Below are positions 1 to 6,057 of a DNA stretch of 7,257 nt, piece by piece; the stretch's first letter is position 1; every line of letters begins with the position of its first letter. The DNA is from Desulfurococcales archaeon (GTDB lineage: Archaea; Thermoproteota; Thermoprotei_A; Sulfolobales; WAQK01), in NCBI GenBank assembly GCA_027016915.1, contig JALURJ010000342.1:1-7257 (forward strand), written 5' to 3'. Under the pieces are notes generated by a model. It was not told the origin of the DNA. It saw only the letters and a list, made by a program, of their open reading frames with translations, and did not search any database. A program made the position numbers and the translations under genes.

Positions 1-58
1 GGTTCGGGGAGTGCCAGCAGCGGACAGGGCCCAGGGAGCTGAGCAGCCCGCACCACGC
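1..58. other. Window edge, no gene assigned
   Basis: This short stretch lies beyond the stop codon of the minus-strand transporter. One plus-strand frame runs from the edge to a TGA at 40-42, but 13 codons rich in Gly and Ser are too few to call a gene end. No T-run or hairpin that would serve as a terminator for the transporter is visible. Confidence 0.4.
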
Positions 59-1201
59 CTATGCCCTCTTCTCAGCCTTCTTGGCTACCAGGGCCAGGAG
101 CCCAGCTGCAAGGCAGCCGAAGGACGCTAGGGCCACCCACGCCTCCAGGGAGTACCTGTCCATGAACACACCCGCCACGGGGGTTCCGAGGACCCAGCCC
201 AGGTTGAAGGCGAAGCCGTAGAGGCTGGAGGCGGTGTAGCGTATCTCGGACGGCGCGTTGTTTATGATGAAGGTGTTCCCCGAAACCATGACCATGGCGT
301 AGAACGTGCCCAGCACGGCCTGGGCCAGAAGGATCCCGCCAAGCCCGGCGGCGTTTAGATAGAGCTGGAAGACCAGGCCGGTCGCAGCCAGGCCTAGGGA
401 GTATAGGTAGAGCTCCCTGCCAAGTACGAGGGAGCCGAGCACCAGGCTCAGGGTGACCTGGAAGGCCGGGTTCACCGCCAGGGCTAGTCCTGTCTCCACA
501 GGGTTTAGGCCCTTGATCTCGCTGAACAGGATCGACATGGTGGCAAACACTCCGCTCGCAAAGAAGTTTCTGAGGATAAGGGCGCCCACAACTACCGCCA
601 CGGGGGCTGGAAGCCTCCTCAGAGCCTCCACTATGTTCTCCCTCCGAATCACAGCCTCAGGCCTCCAGCCCAGGGCCAGGAGGGCTGAAGCCACGCTTAT
701 CGCCGCAGCACTGTAGAATATGGGGGCAAACCCGTACCACTCCAGCAGGTAGCCGCCGACTATGGAGCCAGCTATCATCCCCGTCCCCGAGAACATCAGT
801 GTTGCAGTGACACCCCTAACCACCCCGAGGGTGAGGGAGAGGCTGCCCAGCGCCACGGGTATGCTGGTCGCCAGGCTTAGGCCCTGCAAGGCCCTGAGGG
901 CCAGTAGCTCGTGGGTTTCAGTCATGTGGGGCATAAGCGCTGTAGACACTCCGTTGGCCAGCATGCCAGCAGCAAGCACCAGGTCAGGCCTGCCCGTAAT
1001 GTCCGCTGCCAGCCCGGCTAGAAGCGTGCTGGGGGTTATGAAGAGGAAGTAGACGGTTGCCAGGAGCTGGATCCCCGTATAGCTCATCCCCAAGCCCTCG
1101 GCGAACAGCGGGAGCCAGAAGCCAACAGCGCCCACCGTGTAGAAGTAGGCGAAGGCCGGGAGCCCTGCACGGATAATGTCGAAAAGCCTGGCCCGAGGCA
1201 A
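59..1201 (-). CDS. Major facilitator superfamily (MFS) transporter
   Basis: This is an integral membrane secondary transporter of the MFS class; the substrate cannot be read from the sequence. From the chosen TTG start the product is 380 aa, a usual MFS length, with about 12 hydrophobic helices (for example residues 14-34, 43-66 and 354-373). The loop between helices 2 and 3 carries the MFS signature motif A, AGLAADITGR, at about residues 62-71. The segment GSIVGGYLLEWYG at the end of helix 5 is also typical of the fold. A longer reading starts at GTG 1270 (403 aa), but its first 23 residues are not membrane-like and a TATA-like box (1238-1244) lies inside it, so TTG 1201 is preferred. It is divergent from the hydrolase gene. 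Drug efflux, sugar uptake or metabolite uptake are all possible. Confidence 0.9.
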   Translation of the reverse strand: MPRARLFDIIRAGLPAFAYFYTVGAVGFWLPLFAEGLGMSYTGIQLLATVYFLFITPSTLLAGLAADITGRPDLVLAAGMLANGVSTALMPHMTETHELLALRALQGLSLATSIPVALGSLSLTLGVVRGVTATLMFSGTGMIAGSIVGGYLLEWYGFAPIFYSAAAISVASALLALGWRPEAVIRRENIVEALRRLPAPVAVVVGALILRNFFASGVFATMSILFSEIKGLNPVETGLALAVNPAFQVTLSLVLGSLVLGRELYLYSLGLAATGLVFQLYLNAAGLGGILLAQAVLGTFYAMVMVSGNTFIINNAPSEIRYTASSLYGFAFNLGWVLGTPVAGVFMDRYSLEAWVALASFGCLAAGLLALVAKKAEKRA

Positions 1202-1237
1202 ACTAACGCATCCCGCAGAACCATGGGAGTTTAACGG

Positions 1238-1244
1238 ATAAAAA
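1238..1244 (-). promoter_or_regulatory. Putative box A (TATA) promoter of the MFS gene
   Basis: On the minus strand this reads TTTTTAT. Its centre is about 40 nt upstream of the TTG at 1201, which would put transcription start near 1216 and leave a leader of about 15 nt. A second A/T-rich stretch, GTTAAAC (1235-1229), is an alternative. No strong Shine-Dalgarno sequence precedes the TTG. Confidence 0.45.
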
Positions 1245-1341
1245 CAAAGCGGCGCTTTGAGGGGATGCACAGGTTTGACGCTACCCCCTGCGGAGGCTCG
1301 GCGTGGAAGCTAGGACACACAACCAGTCTGGTGGAACATCG

Positions 1342-1348
1342 TTTTTTA
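1342..1348 (+). promoter_or_regulatory. Putative box A (TATA) promoter of the hydrolase operon
   Basis: The sequence TTTTTTA is centred about 36 nt before the GTG at 1381, so transcription should begin near 1370, just at the GGTG ribosome-binding site. The box lies inside the longest possible open frame (from GTG 1303), which argues that the gene starts downstream of it. Confidence 0.5.
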
Positions 1349-1370
1349 CCACACACCACACAGTAATACC

Positions 1371-1374
1371 GGTG
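1371..1374 (+). promoter_or_regulatory. Ribosome binding site GGTG that favours the GTG 1381 start
   Basis: GGTG matches the anti-Shine-Dalgarno core (GGAGGTGATC). It is followed by a 6-nt spacer and the GTG at 1381. The same arrangement recurs before the pyroglutamyl peptidase and nitrilase genes. Confidence 0.5.
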
Positions 1375-1380
1375 TTCGCC

Positions 1381-3093
1381 GTGGAGCGGCGGGGCCTGCT
1401 CATACTGGTTTATGCTTTCGGGATTCTCCTGGCGGCTGCAAACCTGGCCGCGCTTACAGGCTACTCCCATAACGACTACCCTCTAACGGCCAAGCCATCC
1501 AGAGCCGACTTTGAGAAGCTGTGGGGCTACGACTGGTCGGCAGACCTAGGCCTGACCCTCCTCGAGAAGCGGAGCCTCGAGTATAAGGGGGCAAGCGTAG
1601 AGGTAAGCCACTACATGTTCGCTTTGAGGCCCGACCTCCCGGCGTGCCGCGCTCATGCATGGCTCTACGACGCGGGGGGCGAGGGGCCCTGGGTCATACT
1701 GGTCCACGGTCTAGGCGGGAGCCACTACTTCTTCGAGCGCGGCTCCGAGCTGGGCGTGAGCCTGGCGCCCGAGCTTGCCGTCAGGGGGTTTAAGGTGCTG
1801 GCAATAGACGCCGCTGGCCACGGGGAGTCCTGCATACCGGGCGGCGAGGAGTGGAGGGACAAAGCCTTCACCAGCAACCCTGGGGAGTTCTTCCTCTACC
1901 ACGTCTACACCAGCGCCATCAGGGCCGTCGAGGCTGCGAAGCAGCTGGGGGCGGAGCCGGGCAGGATAGCGATAATGGGTGTCTCGATGGGAGGTATGAC
2001 GAGCCTCGTGGTGGGCGCCCTGCACCCCGACGTGGCGCTGGCCATACCCATAGTTGCTTCGGGATGCATACCCTGCATGACGGCCTCGGGGGGCCTGGCC
2101 AACTTCGTTGGAAACCCCGAGGCAGGCCTCGACGAGGAGACAATATACAACCTGAGCCTGGCAGACCCCCTGGCCTACATATGGATGGCGCCCAGCCTAG
2201 AGGGCAAAGTGTTCTACCTCCTGTTCTCAACCCACGACGAGTACTTCCCCCTGGAAGGGCTGGAGGCGACGGTCAAGGCTTTGGAGGAGAGGGGTGCTGA
2301 GGCCTACGTGGCTCTAGCCCCCAACAACAACCACTACAGGCCGGGCAGGGGCTGGATATCCTCGGCCTTAAGGGTGCTTGAAGAGTTCAGGAAGGGAGGG
2401 GTTGAAGCCGTCTCAAACCTGCTCTCCAAGAGCTATGATGCTAGGCCCTCGCCCCTCAAGGCCCTGATAGGGGTTGGTGCCTGGTGGAGGCCGTCGGCCA
2501 ACGGGCTTTGCTACGCTCCCGGCATACCCCTAGCCCCACTGCTGACTACGGGCGAGGTTATAGGCTTCGGGGGAGGCGGGGTTGTGGAGACGGGGCTCCC
2601 CTACAGGATGCCCCGCGCCGCCGCGCTGGTACTGCTGTTGCTGGGCCTGGCTGTTGCATACTACTCGTCGAGGATGCTGGGCTGGAAACCTGCCATGGCG
2701 GTGGCGCCCCTGGCAGCCACAGCGGTATACCTGCTGCCCTACTGGAGGTGGCCTGGCCGTTTCACGCTCCAGTTCCTGGAGGTGGTTGAGAGGTACGGCG
2801 TCACCCCCAGCATGGTCCTAGGCTTTCCGACGCTGGTGCTGATGTCAGCTTTGATCACCCTGGCACCCCTGTTGCTGGCGGCAGCGATGGTTTCCAGGGG
2901 TAGGAGGGCCGCTGCACTATACACGGTCTACGTGGTGGCCGGTCTAGCCCCAATACTGTTGATGAGGGTCATATTGTTCATGGTCCAGGATAAGGCCCCC
3001 TTCCAGCCGCCCACAACTACACTGCCCCTCGAGGTCCTGCCTCCGCTCATAGTGGTGGCCGCGTGGCTGCTCCGCAGAAGAGGGGTCCTCTAG
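1381..3093 (+). CDS. Membrane-anchored alpha/beta hydrolase with C-terminal multi-helix membrane domain
   Basis: A serine hydrolase of the alpha/beta fold; esterase, lipase or peptidase activity cannot be separated. With the GTG 1381 start it is 570 aa. Residues 5-24 form an N-terminal helix preceded by ERR, predicting the catalytic domain outside the cytoplasm. The domain shows the HGLGG oxyanion-hole loop (residues 109-113), AIDAAGHGES (142-150), the nucleophile elbow GVSMGG with Ser202, a likely acid Asp286 in STHDEYF and a likely His318 in NNNHYRPG. After about residue 340 a Gly/Trp-rich linker leads to some five hydrophobic helices (about 411-430, 437-455, 476-504, 512-534, 551-564). Ordinary family members end near residue 340, so the tail is an added membrane module. 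GTG 1303 would add 26 polar residues and is less likely. It is followed 14 nt later by the MBL-fold gene. Confidence 0.85.
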   Translation: MERRGLLILVYAFGILLAAANLAALTGYSHNDYPLTAKPSRADFEKLWGYDWSADLGLTLLEKRSLEYKGASVEVSHYMFALRPDLPACRAHAWLYDAGGEGPWVILVHGLGGSHYFFERGSELGVSLAPELAVRGFKVLAIDAAGHGESCIPGGEEWRDKAFTSNPGEFFLYHVYTSAIRAVEAAKQLGAEPGRIAIMGVSMGGMTSLVVGALHPDVALAIPIVASGCIPCMTASGGLANFVGNPEAGLDEETIYNLSLADPLAYIWMAPSLEGKVFYLLFSTHDEYFPLEGLEATVKALEERGAEAYVALAPNNNHYRPGRGWISSALRVLEEFRKGGVEAVSNLLSKSYDARPSPLKALIGVGAWWRPSANGLCYAPGIPLAPLLTTGEVIGFGGGGVVETGLPYRMPRAAALVLLLLGLAVAYYSSRMLGWKPAMAVAPLAATAVYLLPYWRWPGRFTLQFLEVVERYGVTPSMVLGFPTLVLMSALITLAPLLLAAAMVSRGRRAAALYTVYVVAGLAPILLMRVILFMVQDKAPFQPPTTTLPLEVLPPLIVVAAWLLRRRGVL

Positions 3094-3098
3094 GAGGG
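3092..3098 (+). promoter_or_regulatory. Shine-Dalgarno AGGAGGG for the MBL-fold gene
   Basis: This strong site begins inside the stop codon of the hydrolase and lies 9 nt before TTG 3108. It decides against the upstream GTG at 3063, which would overlap the hydrolase by 31 nt, and against TTG 3099, which abuts it. Confidence 0.65.
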
Positions 3099-3107
3099 TT
3101 GAGGGCC

Positions 3108-4040
3108 TTGGCTCGTGTAAAGCTAGTGTTAGGCCCCAACGAGGGCAGGTTCCCGGGGTGCAACTGCCTCCTCGTCGAGGAGGCCAGCACGAGGATACTC
3201 GTCGACACCGGCTGCGGGGAAGAGGCCCTGCTGAGGCTCAGGGACAGGATCGATGCCGTGATCTACACTCACCACCACCCCGACCACATTTCCGGCCACC
3301 ACCTCGTCCCCGACGGCGTGAAGGTATACTCCCCGGCCGGCGAGAAGCCCTATAGGAGCATCGAGGACCTGGCCAAACGCTACGCTACTCGGGTGCACAG
3401 GAAGTGGCTAGCCTTCGCCACCAGCTACATAGGCATCAAGACCGTGCCCACGGCCACCGACTACTTTGACCCGGGAGAGGATATATGCGTCCGCGGCGTC
3501 TGCCTGAAGACCTTGGCGGCACCGGGCCATATGAGGACCCACACCCTCCTCGAGGTTGAGGGGCAGGTACACCTCACCGACATAGACCTCACGAGTTTCG
3601 GCCCCTGGTACGGCAACCCCGAGTCCAGCGTCACCCTGTTCCTGGCCGACATAGAGGCCGCCGCCAGCCTGGAGGCCAAGACTTACACGACGAGCCACAA
3701 GCCCCGCGCCTACAGGCGGGACGAGGCGCTCAGCAGCATGCTCCGCTACGCTCTTAGGGTTACGGAGACCCTCCGCACCCTGCTGAAGAACCTAGAAGAG
3801 CTTGGAGAGGCCACGCCGGAAGCTCTGACGGGCCGGGGAATTGTCTATAGAAGGTACCTGCCCCAGGCGGAGGACCTCATGAGGTACTTCGAGCGCAACA
3901 TGATCGCCCAGCTCCTCGGTATGCTCCACGTCCTTGGATGTGCTAGGAGGACGCCCAGCGGATACGTTGGGGTTCGGGAATGCCAGGCCATAGATAGGCT
4001 GGAGGACAGGCTTAGGGACACTATACTGGGAACGCTGTAG
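3108..4040 (+). CDS. MBL-fold metallohydrolase with winged-helix-like C-terminus
   Basis: A cytoplasmic metallo-beta-lactamase-fold hydrolase; no signal peptide is visible. With the TTG 3108 start it is 310 aa. The metal-binding set is complete: THHHPDHISG gives the HxHxDH motif (His55, His57, Asp59, His60), PGHMRTH gives His141, LTDIDL gives Asp158 (or Asp160), and TSHKP gives His197. This predicts a two-metal, probably zinc, hydrolase. The last 100 or so residues are helical and end in a segment (MIAQLLGMLHVLG and on) resembling the winged-helix tail of LACTB2-type proteins; that is a resemblance only. An FGPWYGNPES segment follows the motif-4 aspartate. Thioesterase, glyoxalase-like and nuclease activities occur in this superfamily and cannot be told apart here. 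It is probably co-transcribed with the preceding alpha/beta hydrolase. Confidence 0.88.
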   Translation: MARVKLVLGPNEGRFPGCNCLLVEEASTRILVDTGCGEEALLRLRDRIDAVIYTHHHPDHISGHHLVPDGVKVYSPAGEKPYRSIEDLAKRYATRVHRKWLAFATSYIGIKTVPTATDYFDPGEDICVRGVCLKTLAAPGHMRTHTLLEVEGQVHLTDIDLTSFGPWYGNPESSVTLFLADIEAAASLEAKTYTTSHKPRAYRRDEALSSMLRYALRVTETLRTLLKNLEELGEATPEALTGRGIVYRRYLPQAEDLMRYFERNMIAQLLGMLHVLGCARRTPSGYVGVRECQAIDRLEDRLRDTILGTL

Positions 4041-4045
4041 GCCGG

Positions 4046-4057
4046 TAGGTACACCTA
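4046..4057. repeat. Small dyad next to a TATA-like box
   Basis: TAGGT-AC-ACCTA is a perfect 5-bp inverted repeat with a 2-bp centre. It abuts and overlaps the TATA-like run TATTATA (4056-4062) in the 74-bp gap before the GH99-like gene, where a repressor site would be expected. A repeat this short can arise by chance. Confidence 0.25.
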
Positions 4058-4079
4058 TTATACTGTTCCCCCAATAAAC
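4056..4079 (+). promoter_or_regulatory. Promoter region of the GH99-like gene
   Basis: Two TATA-like runs lie here: TATTATA at 4056-4062 and AATAAAC at 4073-4079. The second is centred about 39 nt before the TTG at 4115, close to the spacing at the other promoters in the window, and would start transcription near 4101. The first would give a leader of about 30 nt. Which one is used cannot be decided from sequence. Confidence 0.5.
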
Positions 4080-4103
4080 TGTAACCAGGCTGCAAAGCGG
4101 ATG

Positions 4104-4107
4104 GGTG
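4104..4107 (+). promoter_or_regulatory. Ribosome binding site GGTG for the GH99-like gene
   Basis: GGTG lies 7 nt before TTG 4115. Nearby ATG 4101 and GTG 4106 frames close within a few codons, so TTG is the only sensible start; it places a basic SRRR segment directly before the membrane helix. Confidence 0.55.
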
Positions 4108-4114
4108 CATAGGC

Positions 4115-6016
4115 TTGTCTAGGCGCAGGGAGCAGGCACCCTGGGCTGTCCTCATAGCACTGCTCGTCGTGCTGGGCGTACTCCTAGCATACATCCACAC
4201 TACTGGTGGGAGGCTCCAAACCATAACTACAACTGTTCTCAGCGTCTCGACGAGAACTACCACGGTAACCACGACACTCACCAAGACCGCCACGATGACT
4301 ACAACAATAACCCGGACGCTGACGGTTGGGGAGAACCTAGCCCCCAGGGCTACCCGGCCTCCCCTAGTGCTCACCTACTTCTACCTATGGTACGGCGTCG
4401 AATCCGAGGACCAACACTGGAACGACTCTCCGCTCACCACGGTGGTTGACGAGCCGCTGCTAGGCCGCTATAACAGCTCAGACCCCCACACACTAGATGT
4501 CCAGCTGGCAGAGATGGAAGCTGCGGGTTTCGACGGAGCCATAGTTTCGTGGTGGGGCCCTGGCTCCCCCAGCGACAGGGCCCTCAGGGTGCTGATGAGG
4601 CTGCTGGAGACCCGTGTAGCGGGGCCGAAGATTGCGGTGATGATCGAGCCCTACCTGGGCAACGACCCCGCCAGCTACACGGAGGAGTGGTGGAGACAGG
4701 TGCTAGGCTACCTGGAGCGCAACTACATAGCACCACACAGGGACAAGTACCTCCACCTCCACGGCAAACCCCTGATCCTAGCGTTCAGCCCCGTAGGCGA
4801 GGCCTATGACCCCCGCGGAGCATTCGAGAACTACACCATCAGGCTGGTGGGCGGCGCTGACTGGTACCTGTGGCCCCACAACGACACAAGCCTTGCCGGG
4901 ATCCTCACCATAGCTAGGGACGGGTACGTGGCCCTGACGCCCAGGATAGATACCAGCCACATGGCGAGGGCAGGCGCCCCCAAGGAGAACGTATCGCTGG
5001 ACCCCGACCTTTCCCAGGGCTGGTACATAAACCAGTGGCTATGGGTCCTGGGGCGCAGGGGCAATATAAGCATAGTCGCTGTATACTCGTGGAACGAGTA
5101 CCACGAGAGGAGCCAGATAGAGCCCTACAGGGACGGCGAGACCGGCGAGGAGGTTAGACTCCTCTACGACCTTACACGAACCTTCATAGCAGTGCTGAAG
5201 CAGGACCACCTACTGATGGTGGAGGCAGGCCGCCCCGACAAGGAGTTGATGGAGCAGTTCCTCGAGGGCCTCATAACCTGCACGGGGCTGCTTAGAGCCA
5301 CACCCCACACGGACATCACGGAACACAACCGTTCCTACACGGTGAGCGACAATGTTCTGGCCTTCCCGGTGCTATCCGTAGCCTCCCCCAAGCTGGCGGC
5401 AATGCTTATCGAGGCCCTGTGGAGGTATGGCAACTATAACAACGGTATCCACCCCATACTGGTCCTCGGAAGCGGGGCCAACTACACCCTAGCCACTACA
5501 GATGCATTGGTGGGCAACGAGACCCAGAGATGCGGGATCCTGATTTACGCCACCACAGCCAGGTCGGAACCCTTAGCCTGGCTGGACTATGCTGACAGGG
5601 TGGTTTACGCTATACTCAACAAGACCGTTGAGGGCGACCTTAGTGAAGCCTACAGGCTTTTCCGCGAAGCCCTGATAGACCTGTGGGACGGCTACGGCTT
5701 CAACGACACTGCCGCCCGGGAGAAGGGCCGCTACGATACCTACAAGCTGGCTTTGGCCATCTACGCCTACAGGATGCTGGGGGCCCTCGACCCCAGCTTC
5801 GCCGCCGAGTACAGGGATCTGGCCGAAACCTGGATGAGGATCCTCATGCAGGCTCAGGACGAGCATGGAGGCCTGCGTACAGAGTACTGGGCGGTCAACG
5901 GGGACATCGTTTTCGAGGACACCTGCAACGTGGAGACAACGGCTATGGCCTACCTAGCCCTCTACACTAACTACCCGCTTCTCCTAGCATGGTCGTCGCC
6001 TGCGGCTGGCAGCTAG
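4115..6016 (+). CDS. Cell-surface GH99-like endo-alpha-mannosidase/mannanase with Thr-rich stalk
   Basis: Predicted membrane-tethered, externally exposed glycoside hydrolase of 633 aa. Residues 2-5 are basic, 10-27 form a signal anchor, 36-70 are a Thr-rich stalk, and about 85-365 are catalytic. The GH99-type signs are TYFYLWYG (87-94), HWND (101-104), GFDGAIVSWWG (138-148), AVMIEPYLG (174-182), HGKPLILAF (216-224) and above all WNEYHERSQIEPY (326-338). In GH99 the corresponding E-W-H-E-G-T-Q-I-E segment holds the two catalytic glutamates three apart; here Glu328 and Glu331 fit. GH99 enzymes cut inside alpha-mannosides, in N-glycans or mannans; the archaeal substrate is unknown. Residues about 370-633 form a second, mostly helical domain with no assigned function. 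Eleven N-x-S/T sequons, for example Asn120, Asn292 and Asn530, fit export and N-glycosylation. It has its own promoter region. Confidence 0.8.
   Translation: MSRRREQAPWAVLIALLVVLGVLLAYIHTTGGRLQTITTTVLSVSTRTTTVTTTLTKTATMTTTITRTLTVGENLAPRATRPPLVLTYFYLWYGVESEDQHWNDSPLTTVVDEPLLGRYNSSDPHTLDVQLAEMEAAGFDGAIVSWWGPGSPSDRALRVLMRLLETRVAGPKIAVMIEPYLGNDPASYTEEWWRQVLGYLERNYIAPHRDKYLHLHGKPLILAFSPVGEAYDPRGAFENYTIRLVGGADWYLWPHNDTSLAGILTIARDGYVALTPRIDTSHMARAGAPKENVSLDPDLSQGWYINQWLWVLGRRGNISIVAVYSWNEYHERSQIEPYRDGETGEEVRLLYDLTRTFIAVLKQDHLLMVEAGRPDKELMEQFLEGLITCTGLLRATPHTDITEHNRSYTVSDNVLAFPVLSVASPKLAAMLIEALWRYGNYNNGIHPILVLGSGANYTLATTDALVGNETQRCGILIYATTARSEPLAWLDYADRVVYAILNKTVEGDLSEAYRLFREALIDLWDGYGFNDTAAREKGRYDTYKLALAIYAYRMLGALDPSFAAEYRDLAETWMRILMQAQDEHGGLRTEYWAVNGDIVFEDTCNVETTAMAYLALYTNYPLLLAWSSPAAGS
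4220..4324 (+). other. Thr-rich stalk coding segment
   Basis: Codons 36-70 of the surface protein encode 20 threonines in 35 residues, interspersed with Val, Leu, Ile and basic residues. All four Thr codons are mixed, so it is not a DNA microsatellite; the composition looks kept at protein level. Such stretches commonly act as extended, often O-glycosylated spacers holding archaeal surface proteins off the membrane. Confidence 0.7.
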
Positions 6017-6019
6017 AGG

Positions 6020-6025
6020 TTTATA
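6020..6025 (+). promoter_or_regulatory. Box A (TATA) promoter of the pyroglutamyl-peptidase gene
   Basis: TTTATA is a textbook archaeal TATA element. It starts 4 nt after the stop of the GH99-like gene. Its centre is 35 nt before the ATG at 6058, so transcription should begin near 6048, at the GGTG site. This is the clearest promoter in the window. Confidence 0.65.
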
Positions 6026-6047
6026 CCGCCTCACCTTCCAGGTTACC

Positions 6048-6051
6048 GGTG
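6048..6051 (+). promoter_or_regulatory. Ribosome binding site GGTG for the pyroglutamyl-peptidase gene
   Basis: GGTG is followed by 6 nt and the ATG at 6058, supporting that start over ATG 5989, which lies inside the preceding gene and upstream of the TATA box, and over GTG 6049, which overlaps the site itself. The site is half of a perfect palindrome, GGTGCACC (6048-6055). Confidence 0.55.
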
Positions 6052-6057
6052 CACCCT

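Noticed and set aside
1259..1291. Possible stem AGGGG / CCCCCT with a loop of about 20 nt between the divergent promoters
   Set aside because: The arms are only about 5 bp of G and C in GC-rich DNA with a long loop; no support beyond chance.
1349..1362. Short CA-rich run (CACACCACACA type) downstream of the TATA box
   Set aside because: Too short and irregular to be a repeat or a CRISPR-like element.
1231..1470. Open frame of 79 codons on the minus strand across the divergent promoter region
   Set aside because: It overlaps both neighbouring gene starts and both TATA-like boxes and has no recognisable motif; GC-rich DNA makes such open frames common.
1919..2230. Several open frames of about 80-150 codons on both strands inside the hydrolase gene
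   Set aside because: Their translations are Arg/Pro/Gly/Ser-rich, as expected for shadows of a GC-rich gene, while the hydrolase frame has a full catalytic set.
4021..4374. Minus-strand frame with a Val-rich stretch that could look like a membrane helix
   Set aside because: The Val run is only the complement of the Thr codons (ACN to NGT) in the stalk; no promoter or ribosome site supports it.
4637..4643. GTGATGA, a match to the C box of archaeal C/D guide RNAs (another at 6520-6526)
   Set aside because: No CTGA D box at suitable spacing follows either copy, and both lie in coding sequence where Val-Met-Ile or Val-Met-Ser codons explain them.
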